In this document: positions 40,584 to 48,298 of the stretch, in pieces
How the letters are laid out: every line of letters starts with the position of its first letter
Numbering within the stretch: the first letter of the stretch is position 1
From: Christensenella sp. UBA7597
GTDB taxonomy: Bacteria; Bacillota; Clostridia; Christensenellales; Borkfalkiaceae
Assembly: GCA_002474405.1 (NCBI GenBank)
Contig: DLQW01000051.1
Span: 1 to 54,257, forward strand
Length of the DNA stretch: 54,257 nt
Reading direction: 5' to 3'
The notes under the pieces: generated by a model
The model's input: only the letters and a program-made list of their open reading frames with translations
The model's database searches: none
Told to the model about the DNA's origin: nothing
Position numbers and translations under genes: made by a program

Positions 40584-40985
40584 CTATACCGCTGCCCCCA
40601 ACACCATAAGCAGTACGATAAAACCTATTTTCAGGCTTGAAATCACGATTCCCGCCGTTGCAAGCCCGCCGCATTCATCTCCGAACTCCTCGCATTGCCG
40701 CTTGCCGATAATGCTGAACACCAAACCGAGCAAAATGGAAAAAAACGAACAGATAAATCCCGCGATTGCCATTCCGTTGCTTTTGCGGCGCGGAACATAT
40801 TCTTGCCGGAAATAACCGTACCCGTTATATTCTTCCTCCTGAGCGTTTTCAATATTCTGCGGTTTTTTCGGCGGGTTTTGCGGTATATTTTGCTTTTCAT
40901 TCGGAAATTCCCGCACCTGCGTGCCACAATACGCACATACATAGGCGTCGTCGTCAATTTGTGCTCCACACTTTTTACAGTACAT
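40584..40985 (-). CDS. Zinc-ribbon membrane protein B (DUF4190-like)
   Basis: 133 residues, paralog of protein A. The zinc ribbon is MYCKKCGAQIDDDAYVCAYCG; the linker differs (Asn/Pro/Lys/Glu-rich, about 25-68); the membrane part NGMAIAGFICSFFSILLGLVFSIIGKRQCEEFGDECGGLATAG is clearly homologous. Conserved and divergent parts alternate: the ribbon and membrane core are kept, the linker is not. GGGAGG lies 6 nt before the ATG. Divergent from XRE-B. Confidence 0.85.
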   Translation of the reverse strand: MYCKKCGAQIDDDAYVCAYCGTQVREFPNEKQNIPQNPPKKPQNIENAQEEEYNGYGYFRQEYVPRRKSNGMAIAGFICSFFSILLGLVFSIIGKRQCEEFGDECGGLATAGIVISSLKIGFIVLLMVLGAAV

Positions 40986-41021
40986 TTTTTGCCTCCCTCT
41001 TACGAAATTCTATGCTTACAA

Positions 41022-41034
41022 TACTATTATAGTA
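41022..41034. promoter_or_regulatory. Operator candidate, module B
   Basis: Perfect 13-bp palindrome TACTATTATAGTA overlapping the -10 box of zinc-ribbon gene B. Its sequence differs from the module A operators. Confidence 0.5.
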
Positions 41035-41054
41035 CGTTTATAACTTACTGTCAA
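41026..41054 (-). promoter_or_regulatory. Consensus promoter of zinc-ribbon gene B
   Basis: Minus strand: TTGACA (41054-41049), 17-bp spacer, TATAAT (41031-41026). Confidence 0.88.
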
Positions 41055-41080
41055 GTAAAAACTTACTGTTTGCATATAAT
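41042..41080 (+). promoter_or_regulatory. Direct repeats and -10 box upstream of XRE-B
   Basis: AACTTACTGT occurs at 41042-41051 and 41060-41069 (18-bp period), and TTACT-gtca-AGTAA (41045-41058) is a dyad over the divergent -35. TATAAT at 41075-41080 would start transcription at about 41087, the XRE-B ATG itself. No good -35 is seen. Confidence 0.5.
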
Positions 41081-41086
41081 TAAATT

Positions 41087-41296
41087 ATGAAATTCGTAGA
41101 AAGATTCAACGAGATACTGAAAATCAGCGGGAAAAAGCAAACGGAAGTGGCGGCGGCGGTAAACGTTTCCAAACAATGTATCAGCGATTATAAGAAAGGA
41201 AAAAGCGTTCCCTCGGTGGAAACTTTGTATCTTTTATGCCGCTTTCTCGATGTTTCGGCGGATTATCTGCTGGGGCTTTCCGAAGAGTATCGGTGA
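41087..41296 (+). CDS. XRE-family transcriptional regulator B (minimal)
   Basis: 69 residues, almost only a Cro/CI helix-turn-helix (FNEILKISGKKQTEVAAAVNVSKQCISDYKKGKSVPSVETLY) plus FLDVSADYLLGLSEEYR. It lacks the C-terminal domain of XRE-A. No Shine-Dalgarno precedes the ATG, consistent with the leaderless prediction from the -10 at 41075-41080. Divergent from zinc-ribbon gene B by 101 bp. Confidence 0.9.
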   Translation: MKFVERFNEILKISGKKQTEVAAAVNVSKQCISDYKKGKSVPSVETLYLLCRFLDVSADYLLGLSEEYR

Positions 41297-41322
41297 ATTT
41301 ATTTTTAGTATTGAATGGCTTT

Positions 41323-41358
41323 GGGGCGCGCCGATAAAATCGGCGCGCCCCTTTGTTT
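41323..41358 (+). terminator. Terminator after XRE-B
   Basis: GGGGCGCGCCGAT / ATCGGCGCGCCCC, a perfect 13-bp stem with an AAA loop, then TTTGTTTG. It starts 27 nt after the stop. Confidence 0.9.
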
Positions 41359-41429
41359 GTAAATTATTTATCGTAAAAGAAACCACCCCTTGATTTTCAG
41401 AAATTTTTTATCAAAAATATTCAGAAAAC

Positions 41430-41560
41430 CAAAAATGGGCTTCGCCCCTCATCCGTCTGTTTCACAGACAGTTTCCCCCCAAGGGGAAGCCTTAGAATGT
41501 TGCCGAAGGAAATTTTGCTTGCTAAATTTTCCGCAGGCAAGAGGAAGGCTTTGTAAGGCG
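41430..41560. repeat. Composite hairpin repeat copy R5 (inverted)
   Basis: Read on the minus strand: a type C unit (CTTCCTCTTGCC..TTCGGCAA) followed by type A (GGCTTCCCCTTGGGGGGAAA, GTCTGT gaa ACAGAC, GGATGAGGGGCGAAG). Its type C part overlaps the last codons and stop of the MFS gene. Confidence 0.8.
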
Positions 41561-42697
41561 GAACGTGAGCTCCACCATAGCGATCATCAGCGCGAAGAAA
41601 GCGAGAAGATACAGCGGCAGTACCTGAAAACCTACGGCTCTGCCGAGAACGCCGTACAGCGGCGGCACGAACGTTGAGCCGACGTATGCGCTCGCCATCT
41701 GAATACCGATGATGGCGCCCGAATTTTCCGCGCCGAAATTGCCCGGCGTGGAATGTATGATGCACGGATAAACGGGCGCGCAGCCCAGCCCGATGACAAC
41801 GAAACCCGCAATCGCCGCGGCTTCGCCTCTGACGGGCAGCAACAGAAAGACGATTCCGCACGTTAAAATGCCCGTGCCGAGTTCGATCATCCGTTTGTCG
41901 CCAAGTCTGCCCGTAACGAAACCCGATATAAACCGCCCGACGGTGATGCCGATATAAAAAAGCGAAGCAAAAAACGCGGCGTGCTCCGCCGATACCCCTT
42001 TCGCCTGCACGAAATACGTGCTTGCCCATTGCATTGCCGTGGCTTCCGCCGCGCAGTACGCGAAAAATCCCACAAGAAGAAAGGGCACGCCTTTGATTTT
42101 CAGGGCGCCGCCGAGTCCTAAACTCTTCTGCGTTTGCGCCGCCTGATTGTTTTCGTTTCCCCGCCACACGGGCAACGTGGCAAGCAGCAGCACCGCAATG
42201 CAAAGCTGCAAACCGCCCACGATTCGGTAGCCCGTATTCCACACCGATTTTTCAAGCGCGTAACCCATAATGAACGGACTGACGATGGTGCCAACGCCCC
42301 AGAAACAGTGCAGCCAGCTCATGTGCTTCGCCTTGTAATGCAGCGCGACGTAGTTGTTCAAAGCCGCGTCGATTGCTCCGGCGCCCAACCCGTACGGAAC
42401 GGCGAACGCAAGCAAATGCCGGAATTTTTTCGAAAACGAGAAGCCGAACAGCGCCAGCACCGTTAAAAATACGCTGGAAACCGTTACGACGCGGGTGCCC
42501 CACGCGCGCGTGAGTTTATCGGAAAACAGGCTGGAAACGATGGTGCCGCCCGAAATTACCATGGAAACGAAACCCATATACGAAACGGGAACATTCAGCT
42601 CGACGTGCATGACGGGCCAGCCCGCGCCCAGCAGCGAATCGGGCAAGCCGAGCGAAACGAACGCGATATAAATTAACGCGAGTACGAACGAATACAT
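41522..42697 (-). CDS. MFS transporter
   Basis: 391-residue major facilitator protein with 12 predicted helices. The loop 2-3 region (SDKLTRAWGTRVV) and the corresponding GRLGDKRMIELGTG in the second half are the MFS repeat motifs. The opening helix with SLGLPDSLLGAGWPVM resembles FucP/BtlA-like sugar transporters of gut bacteria, but the substrate is not determinable. The final residues TKPSSCLRKI are encoded by repeat R5, so the natural C-terminus may have been replaced. The ribosome binding site (AAAGG) is weak. Confidence 0.85.
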   Translation of the reverse strand: MYSFVLALIYIAFVSLGLPDSLLGAGWPVMHVELNVPVSYMGFVSMVISGGTIVSSLFSDKLTRAWGTRVVTVSSVFLTVLALFGFSFSKKFRHLLAFAVPYGLGAGAIDAALNNYVALHYKAKHMSWLHCFWGVGTIVSPFIMGYALEKSVWNTGYRIVGGLQLCIAVLLLATLPVWRGNENNQAAQTQKSLGLGGALKIKGVPFLLVGFFAYCAAEATAMQWASTYFVQAKGVSAEHAAFFASLFYIGITVGRFISGFVTGRLGDKRMIELGTGILTCGIVFLLLPVRGEAAAIAGFVVIGLGCAPVYPCIIHSTPGNFGAENSGAIIGIQMASAYVGSTFVPPLYGVLGRAVGFQVLPLYLLAFFALMIAMVELTFRLTKPSSCLRKI

Positions 42698-42720
42698 TAC
42701 TTTTGACCTTTGTTTTTATG

Positions 42721-42757
42721 AAAAAAATCGGGGCGTTCCGGTATCGTCGGAACGCCC
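42721..42757 (-). terminator. Terminator after rplL
   Basis: GGGCGTTCCG / CGGAACGCCC, a perfect 10-bp stem with a 7-nt loop, followed on the minus strand by CGATTTTTTT. It lies 24 nt after the rplL stop. Confidence 0.9.
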
Positions 42758-42781
42758 TTCGGATTCTGTGCTGTAAAAAGC

Positions 42782-43153
42782 TTACTTGAGTTCAGCCGTA
42801 GCGCCGTTCTCTTTGAGCTTCGCAACCAACGCTTCCGCATCGGCTTTCGGAGCGTTTTCTTTGATTACGCCCATAGCTTCAACCGCTTTCTTCGCGTCCG
42901 CAAGGCCGAGGCCCGTAGCTTCGCGAACAACTTTGATGATCGCGATTTTGTTAGGTCCGATGTCCTTAAGAACAACGTCGAATTCCGTCTTTTCTTCGGC
43001 AGCGGGAGCAGCTTCCGCAGCGCCGGCAGCACCGGCAGCCGCAACGGGAGCGGCAGCGCTTACGCCGAATTCAGCCTCAAGGGCTTTAACAAGCTCGTTC
43101 AGTTCAAGAACGGTCATACCTTTTACTTCTTCAATAAGTTTCTGTACATCCAT
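42782..43153 (-). CDS. rplL: 50S ribosomal protein L7/L12
   Basis: Stalk protein that recruits translation factors. 123 residues: N-terminal dimerisation region ([24 protein letters not shown]), Ala/Gly-rich hinge (about 34-52), and C-terminal domain with [29 protein letters not shown] lies 13 nt before the ATG. Pairs with rplJ 125 nt upstream. rpoB does not follow; a terminator and an MFS gene do. Confidence 0.97.
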   Translation of the reverse strand: MDVQKLIEEVKGMTVLELNELVKALEAEFGVSAAAPVAAAGAAGAAEAAPAAEEKTEFDVVLKDIGPNKIAIIKVVREATGLGLADAKKAVEAMGVIKENAPKADAEALVAKLKENGATAELK

Positions 43154-43278
43154 GGTAGTTTGATTCCTCCGTTTAAAATTATGATTTTTTTCGTAACGCG
43201 ATTGTTTTTATACGGCGCGCCCTGCCGTAACTTCTTTCGGTACTTCGTACCCTTTTTGCGCGTCTTTCGCGCGACGGT

Positions 43279-43779
43279 TTACGCCTCTTTCGCTTTTGCG
43301 ATGGAATCGAGTACGTAAACGAATTTGGAAATGGACGACTGCAGGCAGCCGAGCATCTTCGCGATGAGCACTTCCTTGGAAGGGATTGCGGAAAGCGCCT
43401 TTACTTCCTCTTTACCGAGATAACGGTTGTCAAGGTAAGCGGCTTTCGCGGCGATCTTATCCGTTAGAGCGGGATTTTCCTTAACGGCTTTGGCGAAAAT
43501 AGAGGCGCCGCTGGTTTCGTCGGCGCAGAACACCGTTGCCGTGGTGCCGTTTAAATCGTTATCGAAATCGGTTACGCCGAGTTCGTTGAACGCCTTTCTG
43601 ACAAGCGTGTTTTTATACACCTTGTATTCGCAGTTCGCCGCTTTGAATTTGTTTCTGAGCGCCGTAACTTCGAGAACGGTGAGCTTGTTGTAATCGGCAA
43701 GAACAACCGATTTGCTGGCGTTGATCTTTTCCTTGATTTCTTCAACGATTTGCTTCTTTCCTTCGATATTCTTCGACAT
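43279..43779 (-). CDS. rplJ: 50S ribosomal protein L10
   Basis: Stalk base protein binding 23S rRNA and L7/L12 dimers. 166 residues: KKQIVEEIKEKINASKSVVLADYNKLTVLEVTALRNKF, YKVYKNTLVRKAF and a C-terminal helix for L7/L12. AAGGAGG lies 7 nt before the ATG. Its 5' leader (43834-43966) looks like an L10 leader with terminator. Confidence 0.97.
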   Translation of the reverse strand: MSKNIEGKKQIVEEIKEKINASKSVVLADYNKLTVLEVTALRNKFKAANCEYKVYKNTLVRKAFNELGVTDFDNDLNGTTATVFCADETSGASIFAKAVKENPALTDKIAAKAAYLDNRYLGKEEVKALSAIPSKEVLIAKMLGCLQSSISKFVYVLDSIAKAKEA

Positions 43780-43833
43780 TGTTTTACCTCCTTGTGATTT
43801 TTTACTGCCGGACGTTGAAAAACGCGCTGCGGC

Positions 43834-43966
43834 AAAAAAAACCGCCCCGCGCCGTACAGTCGGCGCAAGGCAGGCGAAAATTCTCTTCGTCTTATCTCAG
43901 CGCCTGAGCGAGCGGAAACAAATTCCATTAAACCTTGCGGTGCTTGCCTTCTTCGGCTTTTCAACG
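43834..43966 (-). promoter_or_regulatory. Ribosomal protein L10 leader with attenuator
   Basis: Minus-strand leader between the promoter and rplJ. It contains CCGAAG..GGCAAG and GCCTGCCTTGC segments resembling the L10-binding leader, then CCTTGCGCCG / CGGCGCGGGG (43870-43845; two G-T pairs) followed by CGG and eight Ts, an intrinsic terminator. In the known class, L10(L12)4 binding controls rplJL expression. The match is from memory. Confidence 0.65.
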
Positions 43967-43972
43967 ATATTT

Positions 43973-44001
43973 ATTGTACCATTCCCGCGGAATTTCGTCA
44001 A
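43973..44001 (-). promoter_or_regulatory. Promoter of rplJ-rplL
   Basis: Minus strand: TTGACG (44001-43996), 17-bp spacer, TACAAT (43978-43973), in the rplA-rplJ gap. Confidence 0.8.
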
Positions 44002-44047
44002 GCGTTTTTCGCGGGAATCGCACAATTTTTTTCAGATGTTTTTTACG

Positions 44048-44734
44048 TTACGCTTTCGCGGTAACTTTTACGCCGGGTCCCATCGTGGAAGCGAGCACTG
44101 CGCTCTTCACGTACGTACCCTTTGCGCTGGCGGGTTTCGCCTTGATGATCGCGTCCATAAGCGCGGTGAAGTTTTCGGTGAGCTTTTCTTTGCCGAAGCT
44201 CTTCTTGCCGATGGGGCAGTGAATGATAGCCGTCTTATCGAGACGATATTCCACTTTACCTGCTTTCACTTCTTTAATCGCTTTTTCCACGTCCATCGTA
44301 ACGGTACCGGACTTGGGGTTAGGCATCAAGCCTTTAGGACCGAGCACACGACCGATTCTACCAACCATACCCATCATATCGGGGGTGGTGATCATTACGT
44401 CGAAATCGAACCAGTTTTCGTTCTGGATTTTCGCGATGAGCTCTTCCGCGCCGACGTAATCCGCGCCCGCAGCCGCAGCCGCGTCCGCTTTCGCGCCTTT
44501 CGCGATAACGAGCACTTTCTTCGTTTTGCCGGTGCCGTGGGGAAGAACGAGCACGCCGCGAACCTGCTGATCCGCCTGACGGGGATCTACGCCGAGACGA
44601 ACGTGAAGTTCGATGGTTTCATCGAATTTCGCTTTCGCGGTGTCAAGCACGATGCCCATAGCTTCGGAAGCTTCGTAGGTTTTGGTAAGATCAAACGCTT
44701 TTACGCTGTCAGAATAATTTTTTCCGTGTTTCAT
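44048..44734 (-). CDS. rplA: 50S ribosomal protein L1
   Basis: 23S rRNA L1-stalk protein. 228 residues with [27 protein letters not shown] and the L1 signature ([23 protein letters not shown]), plus [30 protein letters not shown] lies about 10 nt before the ATG. rplK ends 15 nt upstream. Confidence 0.97.
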   Translation of the reverse strand: MKHGKNYSDSVKAFDLTKTYEASEAMGIVLDTAKAKFDETIELHVRLGVDPRQADQQVRGVLVLPHGTGKTKKVLVIAKGAKADAAAAAGADYVGAEELIAKIQNENWFDFDVMITTPDMMGMVGRIGRVLGPKGLMPNPKSGTVTMDVEKAIKEVKAGKVEYRLDKTAIIHCPIGKKSFGKEKLTENFTALMDAIIKAKPASAKGTYVKSAVLASTMGPGVKVTAKA

Positions 44735-44749
44735 AATTGCCGTTCTCCT

Positions 44750-45175
44750 TTATTCCTCAACCGTTACGCCCATGCTGCGCGCGGTACCCGCCACCATGCT
44801 CATCGCGCTTTCAAGCGACGTGCAGTTTAAATCGGGCATCTTCATTTTTGCGATTTCTTCCACCTGCGCTTTGGTGAGCCTGCCCACTTTTACGCTGTTG
44901 GGTTTCGCGCTTGCCGTTTCCAGACCCAGCGCCTTCTTGATAAGAACGGGTGCGGGCGGAGTTTTCAGGATGAACGTGAACGAACGATCCTGATAAATCG
45001 TAACGACGACGGGAATGATCAACCCCGCTTTATCGGCGGTCTGAGCGTTGAATTCCTTCGTGAATCCGGGCAGGTTGATACCGAAGGGACCAAGGGTGGA
45101 ACCTACGGGGGGAGCCGGAGTTGCTTTCCCTGCGGGAAGCTGTAATTTTACAACCGCAGTGATTTTCTTTGCCAT
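44750..45175 (-). CDS. rplK: 50S ribosomal protein L11
   Basis: GTPase-associated-centre protein. 141 residues with [47 protein letters not shown] and the C-terminal [32 protein letters not shown] lies 7 nt before the ATG. Co-directional with rplA. Confidence 0.98.
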   Translation of the reverse strand: MAKKITAVVKLQLPAGKATPAPPVGSTLGPFGINLPGFTKEFNAQTADKAGLIIPVVVTIYQDRSFTFILKTPPAPVLIKKALGLETASAKPNSVKVGRLTKAQVEEIAKMKMPDLNCTSLESAMSMVAGTARSMGVTVEE

Positions 45176-45202
45176 AACTGTATCCTCCTACGTGGTGATA
45201 AC

Positions 45203-45232
45203 AAGGCGGGCTTGAGATTTTTTATCCGCCTT
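45203..45232 (-). promoter_or_regulatory. Hairpin in the nusG-rplK gap
   Basis: AAGGCGG / CCGCCTT, a perfect 7-bp stem with a 16-nt loop, 28 nt before the rplK ATG. It could be an L1/L11 leader element. No T-run follows. Confidence 0.35.
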
Positions 45233-45289
45233 TCCCACTGATTTGACATAATTGAATAGTTGCGCGCGCTTTTTCCGCGAAGAAAAAGA

Positions 45290-45877
45290 TTACTTGTTCT
45301 CTTCGCCGTTTTCTTCCGTTTCCTCGTATTCGGGAGTTTCGGGAATGGGCGCGTCGATGCGCTTGATCTGAATATATTCCACCTCGACGTCGGTATCGCG
45401 GTTGAACATCTTCGTGGTAACTTTCGCTTTCTGCGTGGCATCGGAAAGTTCTTTGATGGTGCCGATGAAGCCCTTAAGCGGACCTTCTTCGATGGAAACG
45501 GAATCGCCCACTTTGAAATCGGCGTCCGATACGAACTCTTCGAGGCGCATTTTGCGCACTTCTTCCGCTTTCATGGGAATGGGGCGCCCCTGCGGGCCGC
45601 AGAACCCCGTAACGCCGCGCGTGCTGGTTACGTAGTACCAGATCTGGTTGGTGTAAATCATTTTGATGAACACATAGCAGGGCAGAAGCTTGCGCTCCAC
45701 CACTTTACGCTTGCCGTTCTTCTCCTCGATTACCTGCTCCATGGGAATTTTAAGATCGGTGATGTAATCGCCGAGGTTGTTGTTCTCGATGAGCTTTTCC
45801 AAAGAGTCCTTCACCATCGCTTCGTAGCCCGAATACGTGTGAAGAATATACCATTTAGGTTGTTCCTGCATCTCCAT
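45290..45877 (-). CDS. nusG: Transcription termination/antitermination protein NusG
   Basis: 195 residues. The NGN domain (WYILHTYSGYEAMVKDSLEKLIENN, CYVFIKMIYTNQIWYYVTSTRGVTGF) binds RNA polymerase; a KOW domain (FKVGDSVSIEEGPLKGFIGTI) follows. A short acidic tail (ETPEYEETEENGEENK) is added. AAGGAG lies 8 nt before the ATG. secE ends 12 nt upstream. Confidence 0.97.
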   Translation of the reverse strand: MEMQEQPKWYILHTYSGYEAMVKDSLEKLIENNNLGDYITDLKIPMEQVIEEKNGKRKVVERKLLPCYVFIKMIYTNQIWYYVTSTRGVTGFCGPQGRPIPMKAEEVRKMRLEEFVSDADFKVGDSVSIEEGPLKGFIGTIKELSDATQKAKVTTKMFNRDTDVEVEYIQIKRIDAPIPETPEYEETEENGEENK

Positions 45878-45889
45878 ACCGGGTACTCC

Positions 45890-46117
45890 TTACTTACGAA
45901 CGAGAAGTTTTAAAAGTAAATTGAGAAGAGCGTCTACGCCCGTAGTAACCGCGAGAAACGCGAATACGATCACCATTACCACGCCCGTGGTTTTTACAAC
46001 GGTGGAAAATTTGGGCCAGGTTACCCTCTTCAGTTCGGAAAATACCTCTTTGAACTTCGCGCCGACGCGACGGAAGAAACCGGGTTTTTTCGCTTTTGCT
46101 TTGTTTGCGTTTGCCAT
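45890..46117 (-). CDS. secE: Protein translocase subunit SecE
   Basis: 75 residues: a basic N-terminus (MANANKAKAKKP), amphipathic FFRRVGAKFKEVFSELKRVTWPKFSTV with the conserved K.VTWP motif, and one membrane helix. ATG 46117 follows AGAGG by 6 nt; a longer upstream frame has no site. Sits between rpmG and nusG, the classical order. Confidence 0.95.
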   Translation of the reverse strand: MANANKAKAKKPGFFRRVGAKFKEVFSELKRVTWPKFSTVVKTTGVVMVIVFAFLAVTTGVDALLNLLLKLLVRK

Positions 46118-46260
46118 AACGTACCTCTGTATTGCGGGCGCCTGCCGTTTTTTCGCGTATTTCACGCGACGGGAACGCCTGTATAGTAGTATTTCCGCCA
46201 AAACATCCCGCCGCGACTTATACGGCGGCAGAGAAAAGCGGAAAGGCGAAGCGCACCGGC

Positions 46261-46425
46261 TTATTTCGCTTCTTTATGCTCGGTGTGTTTCTTGCAGAAC
46301 GGGCAGTATTTGTTCAGAGTCAATCTGTCGGGATCGTTCTTCTTATTCTTAATACTGTCGTAATTTCTGTGTTTGCATTCCGTGCATTCAAACGTGATTT
46401 TGGCTCTTGCCGTTTTGGTTGCCAT
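46261..46425 (-). CDS. rpmG: 50S ribosomal protein L33
   Basis: 54 residues, found by translating the minus strand: [20 protein letters not shown], then [20 protein letters not shown], then CPFC and [10 protein letters not shown]. Both CXXC pairs are present, so this is the zinc-binding form. GGAG lies 8 nt before the ATG. First gene of rpmG-secE-nusG-rplK-rplA; promoter at 46477-46505. The 143 nt between rpmG and secE hold no tRNA. Confidence 0.96.
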   Translation of the reverse strand: MATKTARAKITFECTECKHRNYDSIKNKKNDPDRLTLNKYCPFCKKHTEHKEAK

Positions 46426-46476
46426 ATCGAAACTCCATACAAAAAAATTACACCCTCTCTCAAGGTGCGCAAATAC

Positions 46477-46505
46477 ATTTTAGCATATTAAAGACGGCTT
46501 GTCAA
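46477..46505 (-). promoter_or_regulatory. Promoter of the rpmG-secE-nusG-rplKA operon
   Basis: Minus strand: TTGACA (46505-46500), 17-bp spacer, TAAAAT (46482-46477). Confidence 0.82.
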
Positions 46506-46629
46506 CTCTTTTTCGCGTCATTTTCCCGAAATAACGAAAATTTTTTCGACGATACGGCGGAAAAGAAACTTTATTTTAACAGACCGTCCGATACGCAAGC
46601 CGTTTCGTCTTTCCCCGGAAAACGGCAAC

Positions 46630-46651
46630 GCCTTCTCCCGCGGGAGAAGGC
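46630..46651 (-). terminator. Hairpin terminator after fprA
   Basis: Perfect 22-bp palindrome, arms GCCTTCTCCCG / CGGGAGAAGGC, 21 nt after the fprA stop. The following T-run (GTTGCCGTTTTCC on minus) is weak. Confidence 0.6.
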
Positions 46652-46672
46652 TTGTTCCGTCGCTTTATTTTT

Positions 46673-47827
46673 TTACTTCATAAGCGCTTCGGCAAGCGCC
46701 GACAGCTGCGCTTCGCTTTCCGCGTTCATCGCCGAACGGACGGTTACCGTCGGCTGAGCAAACGTGATTTCTTTCGAATTTTCAAGCATCTGCTTTATCG
46801 TTTTCGCCGCCACGGGCGCCCACGAACCGTTTTCGATGACGCCCACCGTGCGCCGGCGGAAATTCCGCTCGGTAAGGTGTTCGACGAACGTGCGCATAAA
46901 CGGGAACACGTCGCCGTTATACGTGGGCGAAGCCAGCACGATTTTCGTGTAGCGGAACGCGTCCGCCACCGCTTCCGCCATATCGTCCCGCGCGAGATCG
47001 GTAAGTTTCACCGCGGGGCAGCCCAGCCCGCGCAGTTTTTCCGCAAGCGTTTCCGCCGCCTTTTTCGTATTGCCGTACACGGACGTATACGCCACGAGAA
47101 CGCCTTCCGTTTCCGCCGCGTACGACGACCACGTATCGTAAAGACCGAGATAGTAACCGAGGTTTTCCGTAAGGACAGGACCGTGCAGCGGGCAGATCGT
47201 GCGGATATCGAGCGCGGCTGCCTTTTTTAAAAGCGCCTGCACCTGCGCGCCGTATTTGCCGACGATGCCTATGTAATAGCGACGCGCTTCGTCCGCCCAT
47301 GCTTCGTCGGAATCGAGCGCGCCGAACTTGCCGAAACCGTCGGCGGAAAACAGGATTTTATCTTTATCTTCGTACGTTACGATGACTTCGGGCCAGTGCA
47401 CCATGGGCGCGGCGACGAAATGCAGCGTACGCGCGCCGAGCGCAAGCGTATCGCCCTCGCCCACGACCAGCCGGCGATCTTCGTACTGCGTGCCGAAAAA
47501 CTGCCCCATCATGGCAAACGCCTTCGCCGAAGCGACGATTTGCGCGTTTGGATAAGTTTCCATGAATACGGCGACGTTGGCGGAGTGATCGGGCTCCATG
47601 TGCTGCACGACGAGGTAATCGGGCTGTCTGCCGCCCAGAACGCGTTGCAGATTTTCCAGCCATTCGCCCGCGAAATGCGCGTCCACCGTATCCATCACGG
47701 CGATTTTTTCGTCTTTGACGACGTAGGAATTATAGCTCATGCCGTGCGGCACTTTGTACTGACCTTCGAATAAATCTACCCGATGATCGTTCACGCCCAC
47801 GTATTCGATTTCGTCCGCGATAAACAT
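46673..47827 (-). CDS. fprA: Flavodiiron protein (FprA family)
   Basis: Anaerobe oxygen-defence enzyme reducing O2 to water (or NO to N2O) using reduced rubredoxin or a similar donor. 384 residues. The beta-lactamase-fold diiron domain has H76-M-E78-P-D80-H81, H144, D163 and H215. The C-terminal flavodoxin domain (from about 243) has the FMN loop TSVYGNTKKAA. All diiron ligands are present. GGAGGG lies before ATG 47827, and dfx ends 17 nt upstream, so the two form an operon under the PerR-like operator at 48284-48298. Confidence 0.95.
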   Translation of the reverse strand: MFIADEIEYVGVNDHRVDLFEGQYKVPHGMSYNSYVVKDEKIAVMDTVDAHFAGEWLENLQRVLGGRQPDYLVVQHMEPDHSANVAVFMETYPNAQIVASAKAFAMMGQFFGTQYEDRRLVVGEGDTLALGARTLHFVAAPMVHWPEVIVTYEDKDKILFSADGFGKFGALDSDEAWADEARRYYIGIVGKYGAQVQALLKKAAALDIRTICPLHGPVLTENLGYYLGLYDTWSSYAAETEGVLVAYTSVYGNTKKAAETLAEKLRGLGCPAVKLTDLARDDMAEAVADAFRYTKIVLASPTYNGDVFPFMRTFVEHLTERNFRRRTVGVIENGSWAPVAAKTIKQMLENSKEITFAQPTVTVRSAMNAESEAQLSALAEALMK

Positions 47828-47844
47828 TTCCGCTGCCCTCCGTT

Positions 47845-48219
47845 TCAGTTCTTCCACAAGCCGTGAAGGTTGCAGTATGCGTATGCCGCTTCCACCTCGT
47901 CGCCTTCGGAAAGCGCGAACGTTACTTCGGGCTTTTCGCCGGGCGCAAGGCGCTTGCGCTGGTTGCCCTGCTTCGTCTGCAGCGAAATCCATTCGATATA
48001 GTGCTTTTCTTCCATCGGGTGCGTTACGCTGCCCACGGAAACGGTTACGAGATTGCCGTTTTTCTGTACCACGGGTACGTGCTTTTCTTTCGCCGCGTCG
48101 GTTACGCCCGCTTCCAGCCGCTGCATTTTTTCGCCGCAGCAGGTTACGGGCGCGCCGCTTTCTTTTACGAACGCCACGATGTTTCCGCAATGTTTGCAAA
48201 TATAAAATTTCTGTTCCAT
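47845..48219 (-). CDS. dfx: Desulfoferrodoxin (superoxide reductase)
   Basis: Reduces superoxide to peroxide without making oxygen. 124 residues. The N-terminal desulforedoxin iron site uses C8, C11, C27, C28 (CKHC..CC). The catalytic SOR site has E45-K-H47 (EKHVPV), H67, H73 (HPMEEKHYIEW) and C116..H119 (YCNLHG). All ligands are intact. GAGG lies before the ATG. Promoter 48292-48320 with overlapping PerR-like box. Confidence 0.96.
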   Translation of the reverse strand: MEQKFYICKHCGNIVAFVKESGAPVTCCGEKMQRLEAGVTDAAKEKHVPVVQKNGNLVTVSVGSVTHPMEEKHYIEWISLQTKQGNQRKRLAPGEKPEVTFALSEGDEVEAAYAYCNLHGLWKN

Positions 48220-48283
48220 TTTTTCTTATCCTCGCTTGTAATTTTTCATCTTTGAGAAACGCTTTCCGTTTGTCGCATTTCTT

Positions 48284-48298
48284 TTAGAATTATTCTAA
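48284..48298. promoter_or_regulatory. PerR-like operator on the dfx-fprA promoter
   Basis: TTAGAATTATTCTAA is a perfect 15-bp palindrome matching the PerR box TTATAATNATTATAA at 12 of 14 defined positions. It covers the -10 box, as expected for peroxide-sensitive repression. A second dyad, TTCAAA-a-TTTGAA (48299-48311), adjoins it. Confidence 0.7.

Noticed and set aside
46118..46260. tRNA-Trp between rpmG and secE
   Set aside because: Often found there in related bacteria, but no cloverleaf or CCA end could be drawn.
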